A program made the translations under genes and the position numbers. The notes beneath the pieces were generated by a model, which saw nothing but the letters and a program-made list of their open reading frames with translations, made no database searches and had not been told where the DNA came from. Positions 8,131 through 16,750 of a stretch of DNA of 64,000 bases are shown here, one piece after another. Every line of letters begins with the position of its first letter. The stretch's first letter is position 1. This DNA is from BOG-908 sp963751795 (GTDB taxonomy: Bacteria > Pseudomonadota > Alphaproteobacteria > Acetobacterales > Acetobacteraceae): contig CAVVVI010000004.1 in assembly GCA_963751795.1 (NCBI GenBank), forward strand, positions 992,001-1,056,000, given 5' to 3'.

Positions 8131-8898
8131 GTGAAAATAGCGACCTGGAACGTCAACGGCAGCCGCGCGCGGGAGGCCAATATCTGCCGCTGGCTGGAGG
8201 CCAACAGCCCCGATCTCCTCGTGCTGCAGGAGATCAAATGCGAGGCGGCGAACTTCCCCGCGGTGTTCGCCGAGCGCGGCTGGCATACGGCCATCGTCGG
8301 GCAGAAGGGCTTTAACGGCGTGGCCGCATTGTCGCGCAAGCCATTGGACGTGCGGCTGACCCGCCTGCCGGGCCTGCCCGACGACGATGCGCAGGCGCGC
8401 TATCTCGAGGTGAGCTTCGAGGGCCTGCGGGTGGGCAACCTCTATCTGCCGAACGGCAACTCCAATGGCGAGACGGGCTATGCCTATAAGCTGCGCTGGA
8501 TGGATTGCCTGGCGGCGCATGCGGCCTCGGTTCTGGCCGAAGACGAACCGCTGATGTTGCTGGGCGACTATAACGTCTGCCCGGAAGACGTTGATTTTGC
8601 GCCCGGCGTGCTCGGGCCGGATGACGCGCTGGTGCGGCCGGAGACACGTGCGCGCTACTGGCAGATGATCTGGGGCGGGCTGACCGACGCCGTGCGGGCC
8701 GTCAAACCGGAGGGCGCCTGCTACACGTTCTGGGATTACCAGGCCGGCTGCTGGGCGCGCGATCGCGGCTTGCGGATCGATCACGCGCTGCTCTCGCCGG
8801 GCGTGGCCGAGCGGCTGGTCTCGGCCGTGCCGGACCGAGCGGCGCGGGGCGAGGACACGCCTTCGGACCACGTGCCGCTGGTCGTCAACCTGGCCTGA
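8131..8898 (+). CDS. xth: Exodeoxyribonuclease III
   Basis: Exonuclease III/AP endonuclease of base-excision repair (EEP fold). The 255-residue product starts at a GTG (8131) with GAGGG 7 bases upstream and the canonical KIATWNVNGSR N-terminus. Catalytic landmarks are Glu34 (LQEIKC), the GDYNVCPEDVDF Asp/Asn pair, the WDYQAGCWARDRGLRIDH block and the final SDHVPLV histidine. It stands alone, with about 140 bases to erpA. Confidence 0.95.
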   Translation: MKIATWNVNGSRAREANICRWLEANSPDLLVLQEIKCEAANFPAVFAERGWHTAIVGQKGFNGVAALSRKPLDVRLTRLPGLPDDDAQARYLEVSFEGLRVGNLYLPNGNSNGETGYAYKLRWMDCLAAHAASVLAEDEPLMLLGDYNVCPEDVDFAPGVLGPDDALVRPETRARYWQMIWGGLTDAVRAVKPEGACYTFWDYQAGCWARDRGLRIDHALLSPGVAERLVSAVPDRAARGEDTPSDHVPLVVNLA

Positions 8899-8920
8899 GC
8901 GGTGCCTGCTGCGCGGTGGC

Positions 8921-8948
8921 TTGCCAAGCCGCTACGGTGCCGTATCGT
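8921..8948 (+). promoter_or_regulatory. Promoter of the lipoprotein protease
   Basis: TTGCCA (8921-8926) and TATCGT (8943-8948) are 16 bases apart. A start near 8955 leaves a short leader with CAGGA as ribosome-binding site before the ATG at 8974. Confidence 0.55.
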
Positions 8949-8973
8949 CGTGGGCAACAGGAAAACACACGCT

Positions 8974-10374
8974 ATGACGATTGCGAGCCGTTGGGTGGCC
9001 GTTCTGTGCGCGGCCGGGCTTCTCGGCTTGTCGGGCTGTGCGCCGGTGCGCCCAGCCGGCATCGGCATCGTCGTCAAGAGTTCCAGCTTCTATCGTCCGC
9101 CGCCCGGCGCCCAGCCGGCGCCCAGCTCGTTCCAGCCGGGCAGCTACGATTACAGCGGCATTGCCAGCCTGGTCATCGACGGCCAGACGATAGCGCCAGA
9201 GGCCGCGCTGGCCACGCTCGGTGAGCGCTACGCGCTCACGGTCGGGCAGATCACGCCGATGGACCATCCAAGCGCCGTGCGAGTGCGCGTCGTGCTACCC
9301 GACCATGATCGCCTGCGGCTGCTCGCGCTCCAACGCACGCGCGGCATCCAGGGCGGGGCCACCGAATTTCAGACCGAGATGCAGCGGCTTGACCTGCATG
9401 AAGTGGCCGATGCCGTGGTGCGCAGCCAGGCCTTTGCTGCGGCCGATATCGTCGAGGAGAACGATACGAGTTGGCCGGACGCCGCCGGGGCGGACGACGT
9501 GCTGTGGTTCCAGGTACAGTCCATGCGGCCCAACAATGCCGGGCCGTGGGTCGGCACCTGGCAGATGCGGCGGGCGGCAGGGGCTGCGACTCTGGCCGTC
9601 AGCTTCGACCCCGGAACCCCGGTCGGGCCGCAACGCCTGCTTTCGTTCGTCAGAAGCGCGCAGGAGGTGGCCGGCGCGCTGGCTGGAACGCCGGTGCGCG
9701 CCGCGATGGCAGGCCGCCCGATGCGGGCCGGGCACCCGGTCAGCGGCGGCTCGGGCATCATCATCGATGCCAGCGGCCACGTGCTGACCGACAACCACGT
9801 GATCGCCAACTGCCTGGACATCCGGGTGACGACGGACGCCGGCAGCACCCCCGCCCCGGCCCGGCTGGTGGCCAACGATGCCCGGCTGGATTTGGCGCTG
9901 CTCGATGCCGCCATGCGCACCCCTGCCTACGCGCGCTTTCGCGACAGCCAAAGCCTGCATCCGGGCGAGTCGCTGGTGGCGACCGGCTTTCCCCTGACCG
10001 GCCTGGTCTCGCCGGAGATGGCCGTCACCACAGGCTCGCTCACCGCCTCCTCCGGCATGCAAGGCAACGCGGGCGTGTTCCAGTTCAGCGCGCCGGTGCA
10101 GCCGGGCAATAGCGGCGGCCCGGTGCTCGATGGCTCGGGGCGCGTGGTGGGCATCACCACCTCCGTCATGAACGGCCTGGCGCTGGCGGCGCTGACTGGC
10201 GGCGCGCTGCCGCAGAACGTGAACTTCGCCACCAAATCGAACGTGGCGCGGGACTATCTGGCGCGGCTGAACACGTCGCTGAGCGAGCGCGATGGCGCGG
10301 CGGCCGACATGAATGCGGCCAACGTCGCCGACAAGGCGCGCGCGTTCACCGTGAAGGTCGAGTGCTGGCGCTAG
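8974..10374 (+). CDS. Lipoprotein trypsin-like (S1C/DegP-type) serine protease
   Basis: The 466-residue protein has a lipoprotein signal with lipobox LSGC (lipidated Cys22). A ~230-residue N-terminal region that I cannot assign follows, then a chymotrypsin-fold protease: His275 (TDNHVIANC), Asp306 (NDARLDLALL) and Ser380 (PVQPGNSGGPVL). No PDZ domain is visible; the protein ends soon after the protease domain. Probably a periplasmic membrane-anchored protease in envelope quality control; the substrate is unknown. Its last 29 bases overlap the DUF2256 gene on the other strand. Confidence 0.85.
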   Translation: MTIASRWVAVLCAAGLLGLSGCAPVRPAGIGIVVKSSSFYRPPPGAQPAPSSFQPGSYDYSGIASLVIDGQTIAPEAALATLGERYALTVGQITPMDHPSAVRVRVVLPDHDRLRLLALQRTRGIQGGATEFQTEMQRLDLHEVADAVVRSQAFAAADIVEENDTSWPDAAGADDVLWFQVQSMRPNNAGPWVGTWQMRRAAGAATLAVSFDPGTPVGPQRLLSFVRSAQEVAGALAGTPVRAAMAGRPMRAGHPVSGGSGIIIDASGHVLTDNHVIANCLDIRVTTDAGSTPAPARLVANDARLDLALLDAAMRTPAYARFRDSQSLHPGESLVATGFPLTGLVSPEMAVTTGSLTASSGMQGNAGVFQFSAPVQPGNSGGPVLDGSGRVVGITTSVMNGLALAALTGGALPQNVNFATKSNVARDYLARLNTSLSERDGAAADMNAANVADKARAFTVKVECWR

Positions 10375-10555
10375 GCTGGCCGGCTCGCGTCGGGTCCGAC
10401 GGCGCGCGCCCGCCCTCGCCCCGCTTGGCGCGGCAGGCATCGCTGCAGTAGCGTACCTCGTCCCACACTTTTTCCCACTTCTTGCGCCAGGTGAACGGCC
10501 GCCCGCAGGTGGCGCAGATCTTCGTTGGCAGGTCGGCTTTCTTGCGCATGCGCAT
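10346..10555 (-). CDS. DUF2256 small zinc-binding protein
   Basis: A 69-residue protein with the DUF2256 signature KADLPTKICATCGRPFTWRKKWEKVW and a C-x2-C...C-x3-C set (Cys14, Cys17, Cys37, Cys41) likely to bind zinc. The family is frequently encoded next to cryptochrome/photolyase genes; here the two photolyase genes are about 19 and 23 kb away. Function unknown. The C-terminal third is low complexity and is encoded antisense to the end of the protease gene. Confidence 0.85.
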   Translation of the reverse strand: MRMRKKADLPTKICATCGRPFTWRKKWEKVWDEVRYCSDACRAKRGEGGRAPSDPTRAGQPSASTRPSR

Positions 10556-10613
10556 GGGGGCACCGTGTCGACTATTGCGGTTTCGGCGTGCCGACAGCTC
10601 CGCGCCAGTGGTT

Positions 10614-11639
10614 CTAGGCGGGCACGCGCACGCGCAACAACCCGTCGGCTTCGCGGCTCTGGATCAGCTCGCCGCGGCGGCGCATGAAGTTGACGTGGGC
10701 CAGCACCTCGCCGAAGGCGAAGCCGGTCTGGTGCGCGTCCATCTCGCGCTTGAACAGCACGGGCAACAGGTCGGCGGCGGTGCGCGGCGCGGCGCGGGCA
10801 GCCTCGGCGATCAGCGCGCAGCGCGTGGCGTGGTGGGCCGCCAGCTCGTCTAGCCGCGTGTGCAGGCCGGTGAACGGCACGCCGTGGCCAGGCAGCACCA
10901 ACGCGCCGGCCGGCACGTCGCGCCCGATGGCGGCGAGCGAGGCGAGGTATTCGCCGAGCGGATCGGCATCCGGCTCCATCGATTGCACCGAGATGTTGGG
11001 CGAGATGCGGATCAGCACCTGGTCGGCCGGCAGGAAGATGTTGCCGTCGGCGCAATGCAGCATCCCCTGCTCGGGCGCGTGCCCGCCGCCGGTGTGGATG
11101 CTGAAGGTTCGGCCGCCGATGCGCAGCGTCTCGCCTGCGCGCAGGCGCTGGTAGCGGGTGGGCAGCCCGGTCACCAGCCGCAGATAGCCGTGCCCGTCGC
11201 CGGCCACGCGGCCGCCGGCGCCCACGCCCAGCCCGCGTTCGGTGTAGAAATCGGGGTCGGCCGCCATTACCCGGTTTTCCAGCACCCGGGTCATCAGGAA
11301 CTCGGTGCGCGGCATGGCGAGCGGCGCGCCGAAGCGCTCGGTCAGCCAGCCGACCAGGCCCACGTGGTCCGGGTGGAAATGCGAGCAGATGATGCGGGTG
11401 AGGCGCGCGCCGGCCAGCGGGCCGGCCAGCACGGCCTCCCACGTGGCGCGGGTGACATCGTTGCCCAGCCCGGTATCGAACGCCGCCCAGCCGCCCTCGT
11501 CCTCGATCAGATAGACGTTCACGTGGTTGAGCAGGAAGGGCAGCGGGAAGCGTAGCCACAGGATGCCGGGTGCGACCTGCACGGTCTGCCCCGGCGCGGG
11601 CGGATCGGGGAACGGCATGGTCGTCGGTTGGTCGAGCAT
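10614..11639 (-). CDS. MBL-fold metallo-hydrolase
   Basis: The 341-residue metallo-beta-lactamase-fold hydrolase carries the zinc site SHFHPDHVG (His87, His89, Asp91, His92), GGHAPEQ (third His), LPADQ (bridging Asp) and LPGHG (last His). It resembles the glyoxalase II/LACTB2-like group. The substrate cannot be told; thioesters or lactones are typical. It is divergent from hisZ across a 100-base gap. Confidence 0.85.
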   Translation of the reverse strand: MLDQPTTMPFPDPPAPGQTVQVAPGILWLRFPLPFLLNHVNVYLIEDEGGWAAFDTGLGNDVTRATWEAVLAGPLAGARLTRIICSHFHPDHVGLVGWLTERFGAPLAMPRTEFLMTRVLENRVMAADPDFYTERGLGVGAGGRVAGDGHGYLRLVTGLPTRYQRLRAGETLRIGGRTFSIHTGGGHAPEQGMLHCADGNIFLPADQVLIRISPNISVQSMEPDADPLGEYLASLAAIGRDVPAGALVLPGHGVPFTGLHTRLDELAAHHATRCALIAEAARAAPRTAADLLPVLFKREMDAHQTGFAFGEVLAHVNFMRRRGELIQSREADGLLRVRVPA

Positions 11640-11702
11640 GGGGCGAGCCTAAGGTTTGCCGCGGCGCAGCACAAATCGGCGCGCCTGGCCTGCCTGCCGT
11701 GC

Positions 11703-11731
11703 TTTGCGGCGCTGCCGGGGCAAGCTATAGC
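11703..11731 (+). promoter_or_regulatory. Candidate hisZ promoter (leaderless)
   Basis: TTTGCG (11703-11708) and TATAGC (11726-11731) are 17 bases apart. Transcription would start at about 11738-11739, directly before the ATG at 11740. No Shine-Dalgarno sequence is present in the preceding bases. Confidence 0.45.
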
Positions 11732-11739
11732 GCGCCGCC

Positions 11740-12870
11740 ATGGACGATCTCACTCCGCCCCACCCGGCTTTGCTGCCGGCCGGCCTGCGCGACCTGCTGC
11801 CGCCCGACGCCGAGACGGAAGCCGCCTCCGTGGAGGCGCTGATGGCGGTGTTCGCCAGCCATGGCTACACGCGCGTCAAGCCGCCGCTGCTGGAGTTCGA
11901 GGACAGCCTGCTCGCCGGCGGCGGCGCAGTGCTGGCCGAGCAGGTGTTCCGGGTGATGGACCCCGACAGCCACCGCATGATGGCGATGCGGGCCGACATG
12001 ACACCGCAGGTGGCCCGCATCGCGGCCACCCGCCTGGCCGGCGCCGCGCGGCCGCTGCGCCTGTCCTATGCCGGCGAGTGCGTGCGCGTGCGGGCGCTGC
12101 GCGATACCGACCGGCAGGTGCCGCAGGCCGGCATCGAGCTGATCGGCGCCGACAGCGCGCAGGCCGATGCCGAGGCGATGCTGGTGGCTGCCGAAGCGCT
12201 GGGTGCGATCGGGCTGACACGCATCAGCCTCGACCTGACCCTGCCGACGCTGGCGCCGGCGCTGCTGGATGCCGGCGGCGTCGAAGGCCCGCGCCGGGCG
12301 GCCCTCGCCCGCGCGCTGGACCGCAAGGATGCCGCCGCGGTGGCCGAGCACGGTGGCGCGCTGGCGCCGATGCTGACGGCGCTGCTGCTGGCGGCCGGCC
12401 CGGCGCAGGGTGCGCTGGCGGCGCTGGCCGCCGTGGACCTGCCCCCCGCCCAGCGCGCCCTGGCCGAACGGCTAGCCGCCGTCGTGGCCCTGCTCGGCAC
12501 CGCGGCGCCGCATATCCGCGTCACTATCGATCCGCTGGAGTTTCGCGGTTTCCGCTACCACACCGGCATCACCGTCACCGTATTCGCGCCCGGCCGACAC
12601 GAGGAGTTGGGCCGCGGCGGGCGCTACCTTTCCAACGAGGGCGAGCCGGCTACTGGGGTGACGCTGTTTGCCGACGCGGTGCTGCGCGCCGCGCCACCAC
12701 GCGCCGCGCGGCCCAGCCTGCTCATCCCCGCCGGCACCGATCCGGCGATCGCCCGCCGCCTGCGCGCCAGCGGGTTTGCCACCCTAGCGGCCTTGGACGG
12801 CTCGGCCGACGAGGCGCAAAGGCTTGGGTGTTCGCACCGGCTGGAGGGTGGCGAGGCGGTCCCGCTCTGA
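11740..12870 (+). CDS. hisZ: ATP phosphoribosyltransferase regulatory subunit HisZ
   Basis: HisZ is a catalytically dead histidyl-tRNA-synthetase paralogue that activates the short-form HisG in the first step of histidine synthesis. The 376-residue product shows LLPAGLRDLLPPDAE, the motif-2-like MRADMTPQVARIAATRL, LSYAGECVRVR and the GRGGRY motif near the C-terminus. It lacks the anticodon-binding domain of true HisRS, as expected. It precedes purA on the same strand by 93 bases, an arrangement seen in other alphaproteobacteria. Confidence 0.92.
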   Translation: MDDLTPPHPALLPAGLRDLLPPDAETEAASVEALMAVFASHGYTRVKPPLLEFEDSLLAGGGAVLAEQVFRVMDPDSHRMMAMRADMTPQVARIAATRLAGAARPLRLSYAGECVRVRALRDTDRQVPQAGIELIGADSAQADAEAMLVAAEALGAIGLTRISLDLTLPTLAPALLDAGGVEGPRRAALARALDRKDAAAVAEHGGALAPMLTALLLAAGPAQGALAALAAVDLPPAQRALAERLAAVVALLGTAAPHIRVTIDPLEFRGFRYHTGITVTVFAPGRHEELGRGGRYLSNEGEPATGVTLFADAVLRAAPPRAARPSLLIPAGTDPAIARRLRASGFATLAALDGSADEAQRLGCSHRLEGGEAVPL

Positions 12871-12963
12871 ACGGCTATGGGCGGCGGCGTTCCGACGCAG
12901 GCGGAAACCGGCTAGAGCAATGCGCGGCACGCTTGGGCGGGCGCGGCGTCGAGAAGGTCTGAC

Positions 12964-14253
12964 ATGAGCAACGTAGCGGTGATCGGCGCCCAGTGGGGCG
13001 ACGAGGGCAAAGGCAAGGTGGTGGACTGGCTGGCCAGCCGGGCAGATATCGTGGTGCGCTTCCAGGGCGGCCACAATGCCGGCCACACGCTGGTGGTGGG
13101 TGACCAGACCTACAAGCTCAGCCTGCTGCCCAGCGGGCTGGTGCGCGGGCGGCTGGGCATCATCGGCAATGGCGTGGTCGTCGATCCCTGGGCGCTGCTG
13201 GACGAGATCGCTCGCCTGCAGGGCCAGGGCCTGCATGTTGGGCCGGAGCTGCTGCGGCTGGCCGACAACGCCACGCTCATCCTGCCGCTGCACGGCGCCA
13301 TCGATCGGGCGCGCGAGGCGGCGCGCGGTGCGGCCAAGATCGGCACCACCGGGCGCGGCATCGGGCCGGCTTATGAGGACAAGGTGGGCCGCCGGGCCAT
13401 CCGCGCCTGCGACCTGGCCGAGCCGGCGACGCTGTCGGCCAAGCTGGACGAGCTGCTGCTGCACCACAACACGCTGCTGCGCGGGCTGGGCGCCGAGGAA
13501 TTCGGCCACCAGGCGCTGCTCGACGGCCTGCTCGAGATCGCGCCACGCATCCTGCCCTTCGTCGAGCCGGTATGGGAGCGGCTGGACGCCGCGCGGCGCG
13601 AGGGCAAGCGCATCCTGTTCGAGGGCGCGCAGGCGGTGATGCTGGATGTGGATCACGGGACCTACCCGTTCGTCACCAGCAGCAACACGGTGGCGGCAAC
13701 CGCGGCCAGCGGCAGCGGCGTGGGGCCCGGAGTGGTGGGGTTCGTGCTGGGCATCGCCAAGGCTTACGCCACACGCGTCGGCGCCGGCCCGTTCCCCTCC
13801 GAGCTGGACGACGCGATCGGACGCCGCCTGGGCGAGCGTGGCCATGAATTCGGCACCGTCACCGGCCGGCCGCGCCGCTGCGGCTGGTTCGATGCCGCTT
13901 TGGTGCGCCAGGCCGTCAAGGTCGGCGGCATCCAGGGCCTGGCACTGACCAAGCTGGACGTGCTCGACGGTATCGAGACGCTGCAGATCTGCGTCGGCTA
14001 CGAGATCGCCGGGCAGCGCTTCGGCCATCTGCCGGCCGCGCCCGGTGCGCAGGCGGCGGCCCGTCCGGTGTACGAGGCGATCGAGGGCTGGCGCGACTCC
14101 ACCCGCGGCGCACGGCGCTGGGCGGACCTGCCGGCCCAGGCGATCAAATACGTCCGCCGGATCGAGGAGCTGGTGGAAGCGCCGGTGACATTGCTGTCGA
14201 CCAGCCCCGAGCGCGACGACACGATCATGGTGCGCGACCCCTTTCAGGCGTGA
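12964..14253 (+). CDS. purA: Adenylosuccinate synthetase
   Basis: Catalyses GTP-dependent condensation of IMP and aspartate, the first committed step to AMP. The 429-residue product has the family length, the P-loop GAQWGDEGKGK (8-18), FQGGHNAGHTL, KIGTTGRGIGPAYEDK, the VTSSNTVAATAASG loop and GRPRRCGWFD near residue 300. It sits downstream of hisZ, linking purine and histidine synthesis genes. Confidence 0.97.
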   Translation: MSNVAVIGAQWGDEGKGKVVDWLASRADIVVRFQGGHNAGHTLVVGDQTYKLSLLPSGLVRGRLGIIGNGVVVDPWALLDEIARLQGQGLHVGPELLRLADNATLILPLHGAIDRAREAARGAAKIGTTGRGIGPAYEDKVGRRAIRACDLAEPATLSAKLDELLLHHNTLLRGLGAEEFGHQALLDGLLEIAPRILPFVEPVWERLDAARREGKRILFEGAQAVMLDVDHGTYPFVTSSNTVAATAASGSGVGPGVVGFVLGIAKAYATRVGAGPFPSELDDAIGRRLGERGHEFGTVTGRPRRCGWFDAALVRQAVKVGGIQGLALTKLDVLDGIETLQICVGYEIAGQRFGHLPAAPGAQAAARPVYEAIEGWRDSTRGARRWADLPAQAIKYVRRIEELVEAPVTLLSTSPERDDTIMVRDPFQA

Positions 14254-14305
14254 CCGGGTGACGCCGTTCGCCGCCGGTTAACCCGTTGCGGGCTAGGCTG
14301 GCGGC

Positions 14306-16250
14306 ATGGATGACGGCGCTATCGCTGGGTTCTACAGGATCGATCCGGCACGCCAGCCACCGCCATTGCAGGGCGGCCTGCGGGCGCATCTGGTGGCCGA
14401 TCGCCGGGAGCCGGCGCAGAAGCTGATCGCCATCGAGGCGCATCCGCACATACCAATGCGGCCGCGCATCACGCTGGCGCGCAGCGGGCCGGTGCCGCAT
14501 GCCGTGCTGCCGGTGGAGTATGGCCCCGGCCGGGATCTAGCGGGCCGGCCAGGCTGGTTCGTGGTGGGCGAGATGCCGCCGGGCACGCCGCTCGATACTA
14601 CCCCGCCGTGGCGCGAGGCCGACCTGATCGCCTGCGTGCTGGCGCCGGCGGCAACCGCGCTGGGCGCCTTGCAGATGCGCGGGCTGACGCACCGCGCCAT
14701 CAACCCCGCCAATCTGTTCCGCGCCGGGCCGCGCGACCCGGTGACGCTGGGGCCGTTCTGGGCCGCCCCGCCCGCGAGCCAGCAGCCGGCGGTATACGAG
14801 CCGCCCTACATGGCGCGCTGCCTACCGATGGGCCGCGGTGAAGGCTGTATCGCGGACGACGTCTATGCGCTCGGGGTGACGATGCTGGCCTTGGCGCTGG
14901 GCCGCGTGCCGCTGGCCGGGACGGACGAGAACGTCATCCTGTATCGCAAGCTGGAGATCGGCAGCTTTGCCGCGCTGACGGCGGACGCCGATTTGCCGCC
15001 GCTGCTGAGCGACCTGCTGCGCGGCATGCTGGCCGAAGACCCCGACCACAGGCCCTCGCCGGCGCTGCTGCTGCGGCCGGAACAGGCGCGCAGCCGGCGC
15101 GTGGCGGCGCGGCCGCCGCGGCGGGCGCAGGTGCCGTTCAATCTGGGCGGCATGCCGGTGTGGTCGGCGCGCGAGATGGCGCTCGGGCTGGGGCTGCAGC
15201 CGGAGCGCGGCGCGGCCCTGCTACGCTCCGGCGAAGTGGAGCGCTGGCTGCGGCGCAGCCTGGGCGACCCGCAACTCGGCATGAGGGTGGAGGAGGTGAC
15301 GCGGCGGAGTGCGGCCGATGGCGCCGACGACCCCCGGCTGCAGGGGCTAATGGTGATGCGCAGCGTGGCCGCCATCGATCCGCTGGCGCCGTTGGTGTGG
15401 CGCGGCGTGGCGGTGCAGCCGGACGGCATCGGCCCGGCGCTGGCCACCGGCACGCCTGAGGTGCGCGCCGCCCTGGAGGAGGTAGTGGCCGCCGAGGCCG
15501 TGGGCCATTTCTGCACCGCGAGCTACCGCCGGCAGAACCAGACGGGCCTGCGGGAGGAGCAGCGCGAATGGCGCGCCTGGCTGGCCACGCGTGGGCCGGC
15601 GGGCGGCCATAACCGCCTCAGCTACGGCATGAACCCGATGCTCGCCTGCGCCTCGCCGCTTGCTCGCCGGGCGGCTGGTGGTGCGCGCCAGCGAGCTGCT
15701 GCCGGCGCTCGATGAGGCGGCTGCGGCCGCCGATCGCACCCGCATGCCGATCGACGCGCCTATGGCCGCGTTCATCGCCGCGCGGGTGGATCCGCTGCTG
15801 GCGGGCGACCTGACGCGGCTGACCAGTTTCGCCAACCCGGCCGACCGGCTGCGCCTGCTGCGCCTGTTCGCGCGGCTCCAGGGCCGGCTCAATCCGGTGC
15901 CGCTGCCCGGGCTGGCGGGCTGGCTGATCACCGGCGGCCTAGCCGGCGTGGAGGATTGGCGCAGCCACCGCACGCGCGCCGTGCTGCAGCAGCGCCTGCT
16001 GCATGCAGCCGGCGAAGGGCAGATCGGCACCATGGTGGCGATCCTGGACGACGAGGCGGCGCGGGCGGCCGACAAGGCCGGGGCCGACCGCGCCGCCGCG
16101 CGCCTGGGCCTGCTGCAAGCCGAACTGCAGCGCATCGGTGAGGAAGCGCCGCACCGGGCCCAGGCGGCGCATATGCTCGGCCAGGAGATCGTCACCGGTG
16201 CCGGGTTGCTCGCCAGCCTCGGCGCCGCCGTGGCGCTGGCCGTAAGGTGA
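14306..16250 (+). pseudogene. Pseudokinase-like protein with a single-base frameshift
   Basis: Two consecutive frames form one protein of about 647 residues. The first (14306 to about 15660) contains a degenerate protein-kinase fold: LTHRAINPANLFR replaces the catalytic HRD-x4-N loop (Asp lost), no DFG is visible, and DDVYALGVTMLALALGRVPL matches the kinase F-helix. The second frame (about 15660-16250) is a mostly helical C-terminal region. Removing one T of CTTGCTC near 15660-15661 restores NPMLACASPLLAGRLVVRASELL. It is either a real frameshift or a sequencing error. The next gene overlaps its stop as GTGA. Function unknown. Confidence 0.7.
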
Positions 16251-16702
16251 CGGGCCAGGCCAGCCCGGCGGCCTCCGCCAAACCGGCCAGGGGCTCCACG
16301 CTGTGGATCCAGGGCCTGGCCTGCGGCGCGCTGCTGACCTTTGCCGCACCGACCGCGCTGCTGCTGGGTGTGCTGCTGCTGCCCGCCCTGGCCTGCGTGC
16401 TGGCCGAGCGCGGTGCCGGGCAGAGCGTGGCACGGCCCGTGGCGCTGTGCTGCGGGGCGGCATGCCTGCATCCGCTGTGGCGGCTGTGGAGCCAGGGCGA
16501 GACGATCGACACGGCGGTGGCAACGCTGGCCGACCCGAAGGCGCTGCTGCTGGCCTGGGGCGCCGGCGCCTGCGCCTGGGCGCTGTGCCAGGTGACGCCG
16601 GTGGTGGTGCGAACGGTCTGGGAAGCCCGCGAGGCGGCAAACGCCCGCGCCATCACAATCGAACTGGAACAGTTGCAGGCGGAGTGGGATCTCGACGCCT
16701 GA
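16247..16702 (+). CDS. Small integral membrane protein, unknown function
   Basis: 151 residues with a GTG start overlapping the preceding stop (GTGA), which implies coupling with the pseudokinase gene. Hydrophobic segments lie around residues 18-50, 62-76 and 96-122, with a charged C-terminal helix (EAREAANARAITIELEQLQAEW). I recognise no domain. The tight pairing suggests the two proteins act together at the membrane. Confidence 0.65.
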   Translation: MTGQASPAASAKPARGSTLWIQGLACGALLTFAAPTALLLGVLLLPALACVLAERGAGQSVARPVALCCGAACLHPLWRLWSQGETIDTAVATLADPKALLLAWGAGACAWALCQVTPVVVRTVWEAREAANARAITIELEQLQAEWDLDA

Positions 16703-16712
16703 CAGCACGCTA

Positions 16713-16742
16713 CCGGCGCCGGGGTGCGATCCCCGGCGCCGG
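16713..16742. terminator. Bidirectional hairpin between convergent genes
   Basis: A perfect 12-bp GC stem (CCGGCGCCGGGG / CCCCGGCGCCGG) with a 6-base loop lies between the convergent membrane-protein and rpoH genes. Neither strand has a T tract, so it may act as a transcription barrier or mRNA end stabiliser. Confidence 0.55.
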
Positions 16743-16750
16743 CCAAAGCC

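Noticed and set aside
9295..11559. Long minus-strand open frame spanning the protease and MBL genes
   Set aside because: It shadows two clearly recognised genes and its translation has no recognisable motif.
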